A DNA stretch of 64,000 nt from Stictocephala bisonia. Taxonomy: Eukaryota > Arthropoda > Insecta > Hemiptera > Membracidae. The translations under genes and the position numbers were made by a program. This document shows positions 36,301 to 49,799 of the stretch, in pieces (within the stretch, counting starts at the first letter, position 1; each line of letters opens with the position of its first letter). Below the pieces are notes generated by a model. The model made no database searches and was not told the origin of the DNA. It was given only the letters and a program-made list of their open reading frames with translations. The stretch lies in assembly GCA_035578905.1 (NCBI GenBank), contig JAQJVL010000612.1, forward strand, positions 186,001-250,000, read 5' to 3'.

Positions 36301-39300
36301 ATGTAACAGCTGTTAATAGTGTTTTTACAGAAACATAAAAATATGGATTTTCAACGCATTTATCAATCCAACTATAGCAGTTTTTCATTAGGTGATTTTT
36401 ATCACTTTATACTTTTTGAAAATAAAATTGTGCTGCTACATTTTTCTAAAGAAATAGTGTACTTTTAAAATAAGACATTTTTATTTTAGGTTAGTTATTT
36501 TTTGTTTTTAGATTTTAATGTTATTTTTCATATTTTATTGTAGCTACAACATTTGATTTCAACCCAAACTAATTTGCTAAGAAGTGAGTTTATGAGGAAT
36601 CACCTGCACTTTGCTAAAGTTTTGATCAGTGCTCAGTAGAATGTTCGTGCTCATGACCTCATCCGTCTCGTCGTTGTAGCGAGTCTTGCTCATACGTCGT
36701 GGCAGGAAGAACCAGCGCTGATGTACCTCACTCCAAACACCAGACTCATGAATTATATAACCTACAACAACCATTGAGAATAATTTTCTGTCTCTCATTT
36801 TTATGAAATAATATAACAATTATTTAGGGTGTATTAATATGGTTTGTTTTAGTACATCATTACAGTACAGACACATTATATTATTTGGTTTGTTTTAGTA
36901 CATCATTACAGTACAGACACATTATATTATTTGGTTTGTTTTAGTACATCATTACAGTACAGACACATTATATTATTTGGTTTGTTTTAGTACATCATTA
37001 CAGTACAGACACATTATATTATTTGGTTTGTTTTAGTACATCATTACAGTACAGACACATTATATTATTTGGTTTGTTTTAGTACATCATTACAGTACAG
37101 ACACATTATATTATTTGGTTTGTTTTAGTACATCATTACAGTACAGACACATAATATTATTTGGTTTGTTTAAGACACATTACATTTCACTTTTTGGCTT
37201 GGTGACGTATCTATAAAAATATTATTTTTATGTTTACCTAAACTATGTTTGACTCATCAATCTCTTCACTTTCTATACCTAGCGTGCCTCTATTTGTAGC
37301 TATTTATAAGTTATTTTTGACATTTTTTTCATAAAAAGAAGTTTTGTATCTTCAAAAACTTCCATAACTATGAAAGTTGGAGGACATGCAAGATGGAGCC
37401 ATCTTGTTGCAAGTGGCGTATCCAGAAGAGGTTGGATGTTGGTTATGTGTTTTGTTCTTTTTAAGCTTTATTTAGCCTTTATAAATTATACACTACTATC
37501 CGTGCAAAAATTGTGTACCCGAGTTTGAAGGTTGTTTACTAAGAGACTAAAAGACCAATAAAAAATCTAACCACCCCATTGTTTTCCTCGCTTAATTGTG
37601 CGTTATGACATTTTAACCCTTTGAGTGCCAGGAGTTTTGCCTAGTATGTGTGCGAGATACCCCAGCCTTGGCACTATATAGTTGTGCGAGAAATCCCAGG
37701 CTGATATTAACAGTTTTGGAGCTGTTTAAAGTACTTATCAACTATTATGTATACTTAGGTAAAAAACATGTCTTATAGAATGGTACACAGTAAGGATGAA
37801 GTTCCTTTTTACATGTTTTGCAAAAAATTGCTTTTTTTTCTTTTTCCTCTTAAATGAGTTCAAATATAAAGGTAACAACACTAAAACGCCAAAATAAACT
37901 AGATCGAAGTGTAAAAGCCAGGAATAAACATTAAACAAGATAACACAAGAAACTGCACTTGCTCGTAAATTATGACCATATGAATTACGAATTATTTAAT
38001 GTACTATTTTTTTTTTTATGACCAAGCACTATAACAATTTATTTATAAGAATATTGATCTTTCGTGATTACATTTAGAACTAGTTTAACAAAGAATAGCC
38101 TCATACTTAATCATATATTATACTTTTTTGCCGCGTCCTCCTAGTCGGACGTTGGTACTCAAAGGGTTAAATTTTATTGTAAATTAAAAAAATTTTATCC
38201 TAGTTGGAACAAAGAAAGTACCAGAATATTAACTAGTTTTCACTGTGAATCAACTTAGTACTTGTATCACTTAAAAACCCATTAATGTATCACATTTATA
38301 TTTTAATATGTGGTTGGCAGAAATGTTTTATATAAATTTTAAATATTTCAGATTCTTTTTTAGACCTCTTGCTAACCTAGTGGTCAGCACTTCTGAATTT
38401 AATATGATGTTTCAAGGATTCAAATCGTGGAAGGTAAAAAAAATTTGCTATGAGGGGATTAGATTGTTGCCCCGCACAACATCATTGTAGTTTCAAATGC
38501 CATTGGCATTAATTGTTACATTAATAATTATAAGCAAAGGGTACTGATTATTCACAAATAAATTTAATGATTGAAATACTGTATTTGATATCTTTAAAAG
38601 TATTAAATATTAATTATTATTATTAATAACATCAATAGTGCCGGTCAATACTTTGTAATATTTTAGAAACAATCAGAAAATGGCACATGAAATGCTAAGT
38701 AAAGCATGTTCTCACAACAAACAAACCCTAACTAAAACATACTTGCTAGAATTTAAAAACTTAATTACACAAGTGCAGAAAATATGATAGATAATAAACA
38801 AACATGTACAGCACAAACACACAGTAAAGATGTCTCCATTTACAGTTTTTTTTTTTTTAATACTGAGTGGTTTTTTTTGTTTTTGTTTAGAATGAGGGTA
38901 TACTTATTAATGTTTTGTAATAAGTAATTGTTTACTTTTCTAGTAAGTTTATGTTGTTTACTTTTCAGTTGAGTATATGTTGCATGTCACTTTACTGGGT
39001 TTGAGTATATGTTTAAAATGTTGTTGGTGTTGGTTATTTTTCCCATGATATTACATTCTATGTATGAATAATGAATTCAAATACACAGTGGTCAACAAAA
39101 AACTATTGACTAAAGAATACTTGATTAGCTTTTATGTCATTATGACTAAAAAAAACTATTGGATAAAGCACGCTCGATCATTATGACTCGAAAAACTATT
39201 GACTAAAGCAAGCTTGATTGGCTAGTGCCATAGTCATAAACTCATAAACTATTGACTACAGCACTGACGCCGACTTCTAGCAAATATTGGTGGGCCCATC

Positions 39301-42300
39301 AATACCGGGGGTCTGGGGTTTGGAATAACACTTCTGAACATGAATGAACTGAAAAGTTTTATCAATTATATTTTGACAAACTCTTTTATAGTTTCGCTAA
39401 CCCTAATGATTTATTGTTGGGAGATGCAAAATAATTTAAAGCACAAAAGTGGGCAACATTATATTATATTTTTAAATAATCATAAATTTCACTTCAAAAA
39501 TGCAACAAAACTCACAAGATTAGAAAATGTTCATGTTTGTTATATCTTAAGATATTACAATGCAACAATGATTACATATTTTAAGAGGTAATTGAGTATG
39601 GTAATAATTATTTAATACTAATAAATTATAATTTTAAGAAATTTTAATTAATTTGATCCTTCAATTGTAAAGGTTTAGGTTTTAATTAAAATGAATTCTC
39701 TTGCTTTAGTATGTACTGAAAAATCAAACACTGTCAGATAAAATAAACTTTACATACATGACAGTTAGTGGTATATGATGTAAATGTAATTGAACCTATA
39801 ATGTGTAAATATACACTTATAGGTTCAAGAAAATAAAAGTTCAAGGAAGAAATTTAATATTTAAGTAAAAGAAAAATGGACAACTATAAAATAGGTAATA
39901 CCACAGATAACTCTTTACCCAGACAGCACAATTCCATGCTATAGAGTTATAACAAATTTTTCGTAGTGTGTCAACTGTCTGTTTTAAAGCGCGTCGAGCC
40001 GCTGTCAACTGGGTGGTGTTGCCGATTGAACTCAATCAACTAACCATATTAAAAACGAATATTACAATAATATCAGCTGATAATAATAATTGAGATTTAA
40101 TACTTGTTCAATGCTGCAATGTTGCATCCTAAATTCACAGTTGTGTAGTGCTTGTTGCCTAAATACTCCTTAAACAGCACGTACGCTTCTCCCGTGTACT
40201 GTGAGCTATTTGGGTAGAGTTAGTTATATGTGAGCAATATTTGTATAAATCAGAGCTAAAGCAGTGTTATTAAGAATTACTACAAAAAAAAAAAAAAGAA
40301 TTCTTGACCTCATTAGAACCAAATTTTATAGTAGAAATTCAGAACATTCTTCTTCAACTACGGAAACTAAATTCAACCCAGACGATCAAAATCCCTCCTT
40401 AAACACATAAATACAGTGTCACACACTTCAATTTAAACTTTTTTGGACTAGAGTGTGTGTATGCTGTAAAACCTTCAAAATTGAGCCAGACTTAACCGCG
40501 CGATGACCGGCGTGGTGACGGCAAGTGGATGAGAAGGAGCAGAACGATGTAGGCCTATGCACTTTGAACTGTACGGTACTTCAGTGGTACCTATAAGCCA
40601 GCTTTTTATATTTAGGGTTGATGGTTTAACATAAGCGGTTTGTTGCTTCGTGTTAGTTCTATTAACTGGCGTTTAGTAAAGTTGTTTTGGTAAACGTGGT
40701 GAATTTTATGATTTTAATCCAGTTTTAATATTATTTTGGATAAGCACAATATTGGTGGGGCCCCTTATGAAGTCGGCGCCAGTGGACTACAGCACACTTA
40801 ATTGGCTAGTGTCATTATCACTTTTACAAAAATTTACTAAAGCATCTTTAATTGGTTAGTGTCATTACCACTCAAAAAATGTATTTACTAAAGCACTCTT
40901 GATTGGCTAGCGTCATTATCATTCAACAAATTGTGTTTCATTTCTCATTAAAACAACTTTAATTTAAAACAATACAGATATAAGTTTTATTGTTATTGTT
41001 GTAGAGAATCGGAGATTTTCAAACCAAAACCACAACTAACAAGAACATATCTTACCAGGAAAATCAACGCCAACAGCACGCCGTAGACTTTTGTATTGTT
41101 CTTCCCAGTTGATATGAGAGACTTGACCTCCTGTGGTAACAGTTTTTACCCACATGGGGTTATGGTTTATCAAGTCACCACCACTTGAAGTCCACTCCTT
41201 GCCCATACTACCCACGTAGAGTTTTTGATGCTTTACAGATGCCCACTCACTTTTAAACCCTAAAAATAACAGAAATGTCTTACAATTAATTTAGTACTTT
41301 GAATAATCATGATTATAATTTTAAAGAAGATACAACCATTGCTGGCACCGTTTATTTACAATATGATGGTCATAAACATGATCAGTCAAAAGTTTACATC
41401 ACATTCTTGACTGCAGTCCTAGTTTGCTTAAATAAAAGTTTGTAGTCCTAATTGGTCAGTAGCTTGGTAGGTTAAAGCCTAGCTTCATAAGCTAAAGATT
41501 TTCAGTTCGATCCCGATCAGTCGTTACAATTTTTGAAGGTGATCATCTGATAGCCACCAGCTGTTCATTTTTTTATTGGACTGTTAAAGCTTTTCAAGGA
41601 ATAGTCAGCTTTGGGTTGTAACACTGACTACGTTCGTTCATAAACACTCATTCAAAACCCATATTCACCCATATCTTGATGATCGGTGTATTAAGAAGAA
41701 ATAAATAAACAAACTTTATTTCCTGCTCCGATAATTTTAAAAATAAAAAACAAAACAGTAATTAAACAACTTACTTACAGTAACTCAATAATGATAGTAG
41801 TCTGAATTAAAAGTTATAGATATGCAAACTTCTTGTGAGCAGCAATACTGGCACTCGTCTACACCTTTGCCTCAGACAGTTTGTTAGTTTCTATAGTCAA
41901 TGGCTTTAGCTCATCATTTCATCATTGGAGCAGCTGTAGCAAAAGGGCCAAGTTGGTGGCTTGCCATGCAGTCAGTCCAGATATGATTACCGAAGATGAT
42001 AACAGATTTTGCTCTTGTGCCACTCCTGTTGTTCAGAAGTCATGTTAAGCCAGTGGTTCAACAAGATTACAAATCAAAGTTGGGTTGGTCTAAGTAGACA
42101 AGTGGAACTGTGTCTTAATTGGGCATCTCTCCCGACTAAAAGCCATACGACATTACTGGAAATTCACTTTTAATTTTATTGCAGGAAATATGAAGCAGAA
42201 CTGAAATGGATGTTTTCTACTGTACTTGAAAATATGAAATATCCCACCCATTTATAAACCTTTTATAACTGTCTTATAAAAGAAAAAATAAGAAGCACTC

Positions 42301-45300
42301 AATGTAGCCAGCTATTATTTAAAAACTTTTCTGAAACAGTTTTTAAATAAATGAACGTATAAAATTAAGTTTCAAATTCATAATGTGAGAATAAACACTT
42401 GATTCAATCATAACTTCAAGACAGACTATCTCATACACCTTCTAAATAAACACTTGATTCAATCATAACTTCAAGACAGACTATCTCATACACCTTCTAA
42501 ATAAACACTTGATTCAATCATAACTTCAAGACAGACTATCTCATACACCTTCTAAATAAACACTTGATTCAATCATAACTTCAAGACAGACTATCTCATA
42601 CACCTTCTAAATAAACACTTGATTCAATCATAACTTCAAGACAGACTATCTCATACACTTCTAAATAAACACTTGATTCAATCATAACTTCAAGACAGAC
42701 TATCTCATACACCTTCTAAATAAACACTTGATTCAATCATAACTTCAAGACAGACTATCTCATACACCTTCTAAATAAACCCTTGATTCAATCATAACTT
42801 CAAGACAGACTATCTCATACACCTTCTAAATAAACACTTGATTCAATCATAACTTCAAGACAGACTATTTCATACACCTTCTAAATAAACACTTGATTCA
42901 ATCATAACTTCAAGACAGACTATCTCATACACCTTCTAAATAAACACTTGATTCAATCATAACTTCAAGACAGACTATCTCATACACCTTCTAAATAAAC
43001 ACTTGATTCAATCATAACTTCAAGACAGACTATCTCATACACCTTCTAAATAAACACTTGATTCAATCATAACTTCAAGACAGACTATCTCATACACCTT
43101 CTAAATAAACACTTGATTCAATCATAACTTCAAGACAGACTATCTCATACACCTTCTAAATAAACACTTGATTCAATCATAACTTCAAGACAGACTATCT
43201 CATACACCTTCTAAATCAGCTTTAAAAATAGAAAAGTTATATAGAGGTTGTATTTCATAAAGGCTAATTACGGTACAATATTGTCGTGAAAAAAACATTT
43301 ATTACTGGAATAAAAACTTCAAAATTTTGCAAGGAGAAACTGTAAGAGCAGAATGATTTTAATTAAATTCAAATATATTCTGAGTGGTTCGGTCAAGCAT
43401 TGAAAAGGAATGTACAAACTAAGAATAAATAAAATAAGTCACGTTTTCTATTGATTAACAATAATACATTAAAACATTGATCAAAAAGAAAAGCTGTACT
43501 TTTATATTATTCTTTAATTATTGTAATAAATTGAATAAAATAATTGATAGTAGAAAAGAAGGTTTTATTCAGACACATTTGAAAATTGCAATATAGAATC
43601 TGAAACAAACCGAAAATTAACTAATAATCAGTGATACAATTGTGAAAAAGGTGTTAATGAACGTGACCTATAAAATAGGAATAAATGGTAGTATATGAGA
43701 GGGTAATTACCTTATCTCTATTGATAAAAACTTAACACAAGGTCAACAACTAGTATAACTATGCGTAGTATTATTTTACACCAGCATGAGAAAATAAAAA
43801 TTATCAGTATGGTAATAAATTATTTTAAAAAATAAAACGTTTTTTTATAGTTTAAGGTGCTTTTGTTATAAAAAGCAAAAAGGAATTATGGGAGGACCTA
43901 ATGCCTATTATGACTTATACATTATAACTGTTATAAGTTTTTTAGAACATGTTTCCTGAATTATATAGATTGAAACAAAATATAGCCTAGTCATCCCACT
44001 ATTTAAAAAAGTGTCCTAAAAATTAACCATATAAAACTAATATATTTATAATTTTTGTTTTTGGTTTCAAAATTTTTTTAATTACGGTAATAAATCAACG
44101 TAAAAACAAACACTATTACATACGAGATCAGAAAACAAAGAGCAAAATTATGCACACACACACACATACAGGATGAATGAAAATAGAATTGCAAAGGAAA
44201 TATTCAACATAGTTTACATCAGGAAACCCTTGCACAGAATGTTTGAAAGCAACACAAAGTGACATAAAATAGATGGGAATTAAGGATCATGAAAACAGAT
44301 CTGAAGGCAAACATAAAATCATTGACAAGAAATTTAAAACAGATGTTAATAACACTAGGAAAAAACTGACCGAAGAAACAAAACACCTGTTTTTCTTAAG
44401 AAAGAAAAAATTAAGAGGTTTTAGGAAGAGAAAAAGAAAAATTGAATCACCCTTGTGATCAAGTTCATCAGCTTTCTTTATGGGAAATAATCGATGATAA
44501 TAATAGTAATAATAACAATAAATACCTATATCTACATTTTTTTTAAAACTACCATGACTAAATGTCAAAATTTTTATTTTAAGAGCTTTAATTTTCAGAT
44601 TAATGTTGTGGAGAAAACGGATGGCTGTGCGATCGCGGGCAAAATGGTATTGTTATTATCAGAGGCCAGGAGTTGAAATGAAATATATCTTTATTGTCAT
44701 ATAACGCTTTATGGTCTAGCGCAGCTTGACAACAGGTGACATTGTCAAAATATAGATCTACTACAAATAATTAAATTAAAGTTAAAACTAGAACAAGTTT
44801 GTTGAAAGTTTAAATTGACAGAGTTTCAAAAAAATAAATAAAAGTTACAATGTTCTTTTTATATTTTTATTACGTTATTTATTATTGTCACTGGGCCTCA
44901 TTATCATTTAAATATTCCTTATTAAATTAAAAGTTAATTAAAGGATTTGATTTGCCGCCTTATGCCGAACGTTACTCTATTTTTAGTCATCTTGGTAATA
45001 GACTTAGGCCTACTAAAAGCAAGTAATATTTACAAAAAAAGAGCGACAACCATCAGTGTTCCAGTCTGCTGATATGATGTCTGACGCCTCCTTAAAAGCG
45101 CAACAGACACAGTCATTTATTTATACCTATACGTCATAGCAAAGAAAGGTTTTACAAATTTTTTTAAGCTAAATTATAAAGAACAAAATACATTCTTCTG
45201 TAACCATGCAGTTTCTAAAAAAGGGTTGGCTATTAATTAAAAAGAGAGACTTTTCATTCAGCGGAAATTCAAGTTTTTAGTGGAAAAATAGGGAGGGTGA

Positions 45301-48300
45301 AATGTTACCTTTTATGAAATATTTCTGTAATTTAAATCATTGAACATTATTGGATTTTGACGTGATTTATTTTATCCTGAACTGATTTATTATAGTTTAA
45401 GAACTATTTTGGTTTATGGCAAATATTTCTTGAATTATAAGGGAAAGCCATATGTCGATAACAAAACAAGTAACTACGACCCACAAGAAATGAATTTGTA
45501 TATACTTTTGTGTGAAGGACTGCCGGCAGGCTATACCACATCGCGAAAACATGGAAACACAAAGACGTGAAAACGCGGAAACGTGGTGGTGTAAGTAAGT
45601 AAGGTGCTATTCAGGAGAATGAGTTTGAAACTGTTCTGCGCATGACTTCAGCTTGGGGTATGCCGCTACTTGGTTTTGTAGTATTTTACTCAACCTGCAG
45701 TTGCACTTATCATTTGCACCAAAACAATTATTATTTAACGTTGTTCTGAAGACAAATAAATGATCTTCAATACAGTGCAAGAATCACTAAAATTGGATTA
45801 ATATTACTTTTCTAACAAATACTTGACACTTCTTAAAACAGTGACTTGAAAAATATAGTAAGCAAGAAAATTCTTTATCTTTTGAGTTGCGAAATTTCGT
45901 CAGTGGCTAACTTGTAGAGAATCGTACAAGCTATAACTTTTGTTTCAAACATTTTCTGTGTGGTGTTTCGTATTTTTGTAAAAAGCAGAATTTTACAGCG
46001 CTGAGCAATGGACATTTCCGCCAAGCCAGTTGGCCATGCAGTGAGATGAGTTGCCAATATGGAAAATAACCCAAATTTTTGTGTGTATTTTATATTAAAT
46101 GAGATATTTTTCAATGAAATTGATAGTTCTACTGCTATTAAAATATTGTGGTTAAAATGGTAATTTTCTTTAAATGCAAAACTTACATGATTGGATATTT
46201 TATACGAAATGTTTTAAAGAAGTGAAGTAATAAGCCTTTTTATTGTTACTCTTATAAACATTTATTATTACCTGGTAATTCACTTTAAATTACTCTCCTG
46301 GTATGGGAAAACTAGAATGTGTGGTAGTTTGGGATAATTTATCTGGTTGCGGCCGGAAATGTACATAAACGATATTAAACATTCTGTCTGTTAGTTTGTT
46401 ACGCTGTCCACCGCATGCTTGTTTCCTACATTCCTGACTTTAGGTTTTGGCCTATAGTTCCACTTATCCATTTAGTTCTGAACTATGCCCCTTTGTGTAG
46501 TGTATGGATGTAACAACTCATGGATTAATCAGATATCAAGATGATAAATATTTCATCCTTCTCAAGAATTGTATACAGCATTAAAAGAAACTGAACACTT
46601 GTTTGTACAATTTCATTGTGAATATAAACAACAAGCAAAAATACAACAATAAAAATCTTGCATACAGTTTTGCAAATAATTACTATACTATCGTGTATAT
46701 AGGCGTATAGTTACTAAATTAGTAAGATGTAAAATCTTTCCCTTGTCAGTTCTTAAAAAACGATTTTAATTTTATTTCAAAGTATTATAAATGACGTTGT
46801 TTTAAACAGAGTAGTTTAAAGAATGATAGTACACATTGTAATTTTCAAACTAAAAAATATCGCTTATAAGGTTTTAGCGTTTAAATCTATACTGGGTAAA
46901 TTATTCTGGGTAAAACTTAACATTTTAATCATCTTATTGGTACGTACAAGTTTGTTAATTTTATATGCAGTATTTTTCTTTTTATATTCATCCTAGAAAT
47001 TATTTATTTGATATGTAAATTATCTACTACGTATCAAATTATTCTCCTTAAAATATACTGCATCATGATGTAATATATATATTTGTATAAGTGGTATTTT
47101 TGTTGATTTCTTAATTCTGAACCGATGCTAGAATTATATAAAATTTTATTGACTTCGTCAAGATATTAATTACTTTCATTTCATATTGTTTCAGACTGTC
47201 GTTTTGATTTTCAAGAAGCTACTATAACCTAGTGAAAATTTCTATGACGACTACTGTACTCAATTCCTCCAGTTGGGATCAAACAGGTAATGTTTATTAG
47301 CTGTTTACTGTTGAAATGTTTTTATTATATTGAAATTATCCCAGCTTCAGGTGCTAAAGGTTGTCAGTTCGATCCCAATCAGAGTCAATACATTTTGAGA
47401 AGGATCAGCTGATAACCACCGGCTGTTCATTTGTCATTGGGCTATCAATTAATGACACTTTCTAAGGAATAGTCGGCCTTAGTTTGTAACAATGACTACA
47501 TTCGCTCATCTACACTCATCACACTCAATCGAAATCCATATTCGCCCATATCTTGACGATCGGCGTCTTATGAATTAATAATTAATAAATAAATTAATAC
47601 CTATGATAAATTCTTGGCTCTCAAAATTAAAAACTGTTTTCTTATAAAATGATATCTAACTTATGCTCTTTGCTCTTTTAATTGTTTTGAATCCACAAAA
47701 ACGCTCTGACATATGGTGAATATATTTAAGCAAGTATACAACAAGAATAATCATATTTGGTGAAAAATACCTTGAAATATTAACAAACAGTATAAAACGT
47801 GAGGTAATAAGTAATCAACTAATTGGATCATATCACAATAAAAACAAACTTAACGAAAGCTTCGCTTAACTTCTACAAAAGGTGACAAAAGAAAGAACCT
47901 ATTGAAAAAAGGTTTATAAATTATTTAACTAAGCAATACGGGTATGAAACTTGTTTATATGGTTCCCAAATTGCCAATTAAAAATTGTCTTATTGTTAAA
48001 AAAGACAATAGATGGTACAGAACACTTTTAAATTACCTTCAATCCACGTGCCTCCGGCCTTCCGGTCGGTACCATGCCGACACTGGCAGCATTTGTTTTT
48101 AATTATCTACAAGGAAAACGATTGTTTTTACAGGCAAAAGCTTGAAACAAAATTTAGATCATTTCATTATCTACAACTTTCCCGCTGACGAGACTTTTTT
48201 TATCCGCAGTGTCAAATTTTTATGTCATGGTATATTTAGCTTTTTTTGTTTGGTTATTATATTAAATATTGTTATTTTATTTTGTTTTAAAAAGACATAA

Positions 48301-49760
48301 TTATGAAGTAAATTTTATTCTTAATAATAATATATCAAAAGTTTCATCTTAAAGGAAACGGTTCAAAAGACAGTGGGAAAGAAAGTCTACAAGATCTGTG
48401 TAGCATCCTGACGTCATACGGTCAAAGCAGACATACGGTCGGATGCGCAGTATCACATCTTACTTACTTACACCATGGGGTATGCTATCAGTCAGGCAAC
48501 CTAATTCAATGCAAATTCAGATGAAGTATATGTTAGCTGTAAAGTTAGAATGTTATATTCATGAAAAATGTTTTCATACCAAAATTATATTTTTACTGCA
48601 AAATCAATTACATTTTGGTGTTCAATGCAAAAAACATGTAAAATAAAAAATTAGTTTCCTAAAATAACTTTAAAATAGCTATTATTTTGTTATAATTTTC
48701 CTGTAAAAAGGTTTTCCAATTTGTTGGCAAAAAACAGTCTCTGAGTGATGAAATTATATCCCCTAATAATCTAACTAATTAAACGTTTTAAAATGGTACA
48801 TTTTCATTTTCTTGAAGTGCTATATTACCCATTCTTCATTTGAAATGCACATAACCTCCCAAAAACAATGTCAAATTGGGATATAATTTTGAAGGCAACA
48901 TGAAAGAGTTTACTGGGTCTTCGTTCCTAATATCGCTGGGAATTTACTGGGTCTTGGATGCATGCTAGTAGAAAAAGTTCCCACAACTTCCAGCGCATTT
49001 CACCCTCTGATCACTATTGACACTAAAACACGAATCACCACAGATGCCACAGACAGACGACATATTTAATAAATATCAGATATGGTGATAAACACCAACT
49101 TCAAAACGAATCGAGATCTAGGTTAGTGCGGCACTCAGGCAAAAACAACATAGGCACAGGCGGGAGCAATGTACACGCGAGCGTCTTATCTGCTCGGCGG
49201 ACTGAGCTAGACTGTAATTAATTTTCAAAAACCACTATATTTGTATGTATGTTTTGTATTATGAGAAATAAATTTCATTTATTCATATGTTAAATGGTTG
49301 GAACAAGTTTCTGCTAAGAACTCTTCAGAACTAGGTTTCTTACCACTAAGATTTGTATAGGTATATTCTTTCAATGATAAAATAAAACTTTTATTCTAAA
49401 CTTTCACAACAAGCATATAAGCTTTTTTGTAGGCTATTTACTTTTTGAGTTTCAATTTTTGGTTGATACAGTTTTAATAAATGCCTGATGCGTTTTTCGT
49501 TAGGAACTGTAAAATAATACTAATAATAATAATAACTAAATAACATAATATATTGATTTAAAAACCATGATATAAATGATAAACATAAATTTATCTTTGA
49601 AGTTGGATAGCCAAAATTATCTTTTTCATACAATGAAGTACGTGTCCCACGATCATATTTTCATGATGAATAGAAGTGCTGTAACTCCCAAATGATTTAC
49701 CGTACTGGCTCAAAGCAACTCCATAATGGATTTAAAGTGAAATTAGTTAATGTCTAGAAG

Positions 49761-49799
<39 letters not shown>

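Noticed and set aside
42391..43215. CRISPR array
   Set aside because: Uniform direct tandem repeat without variable spacers, in eukaryotic intron DNA.
44273..44568. Lys-rich and Phe-rich ORFs on both strands
   Set aside because: AT-rich low-complexity overlap without family resemblance or gene structure.
46485..46660. THAP-domain gene
   Set aside because: Only the first CxxxxC ([11 protein letters not shown]) is seen before a stop. Continuing in another frame gives no convincing zinc-finger remainder.
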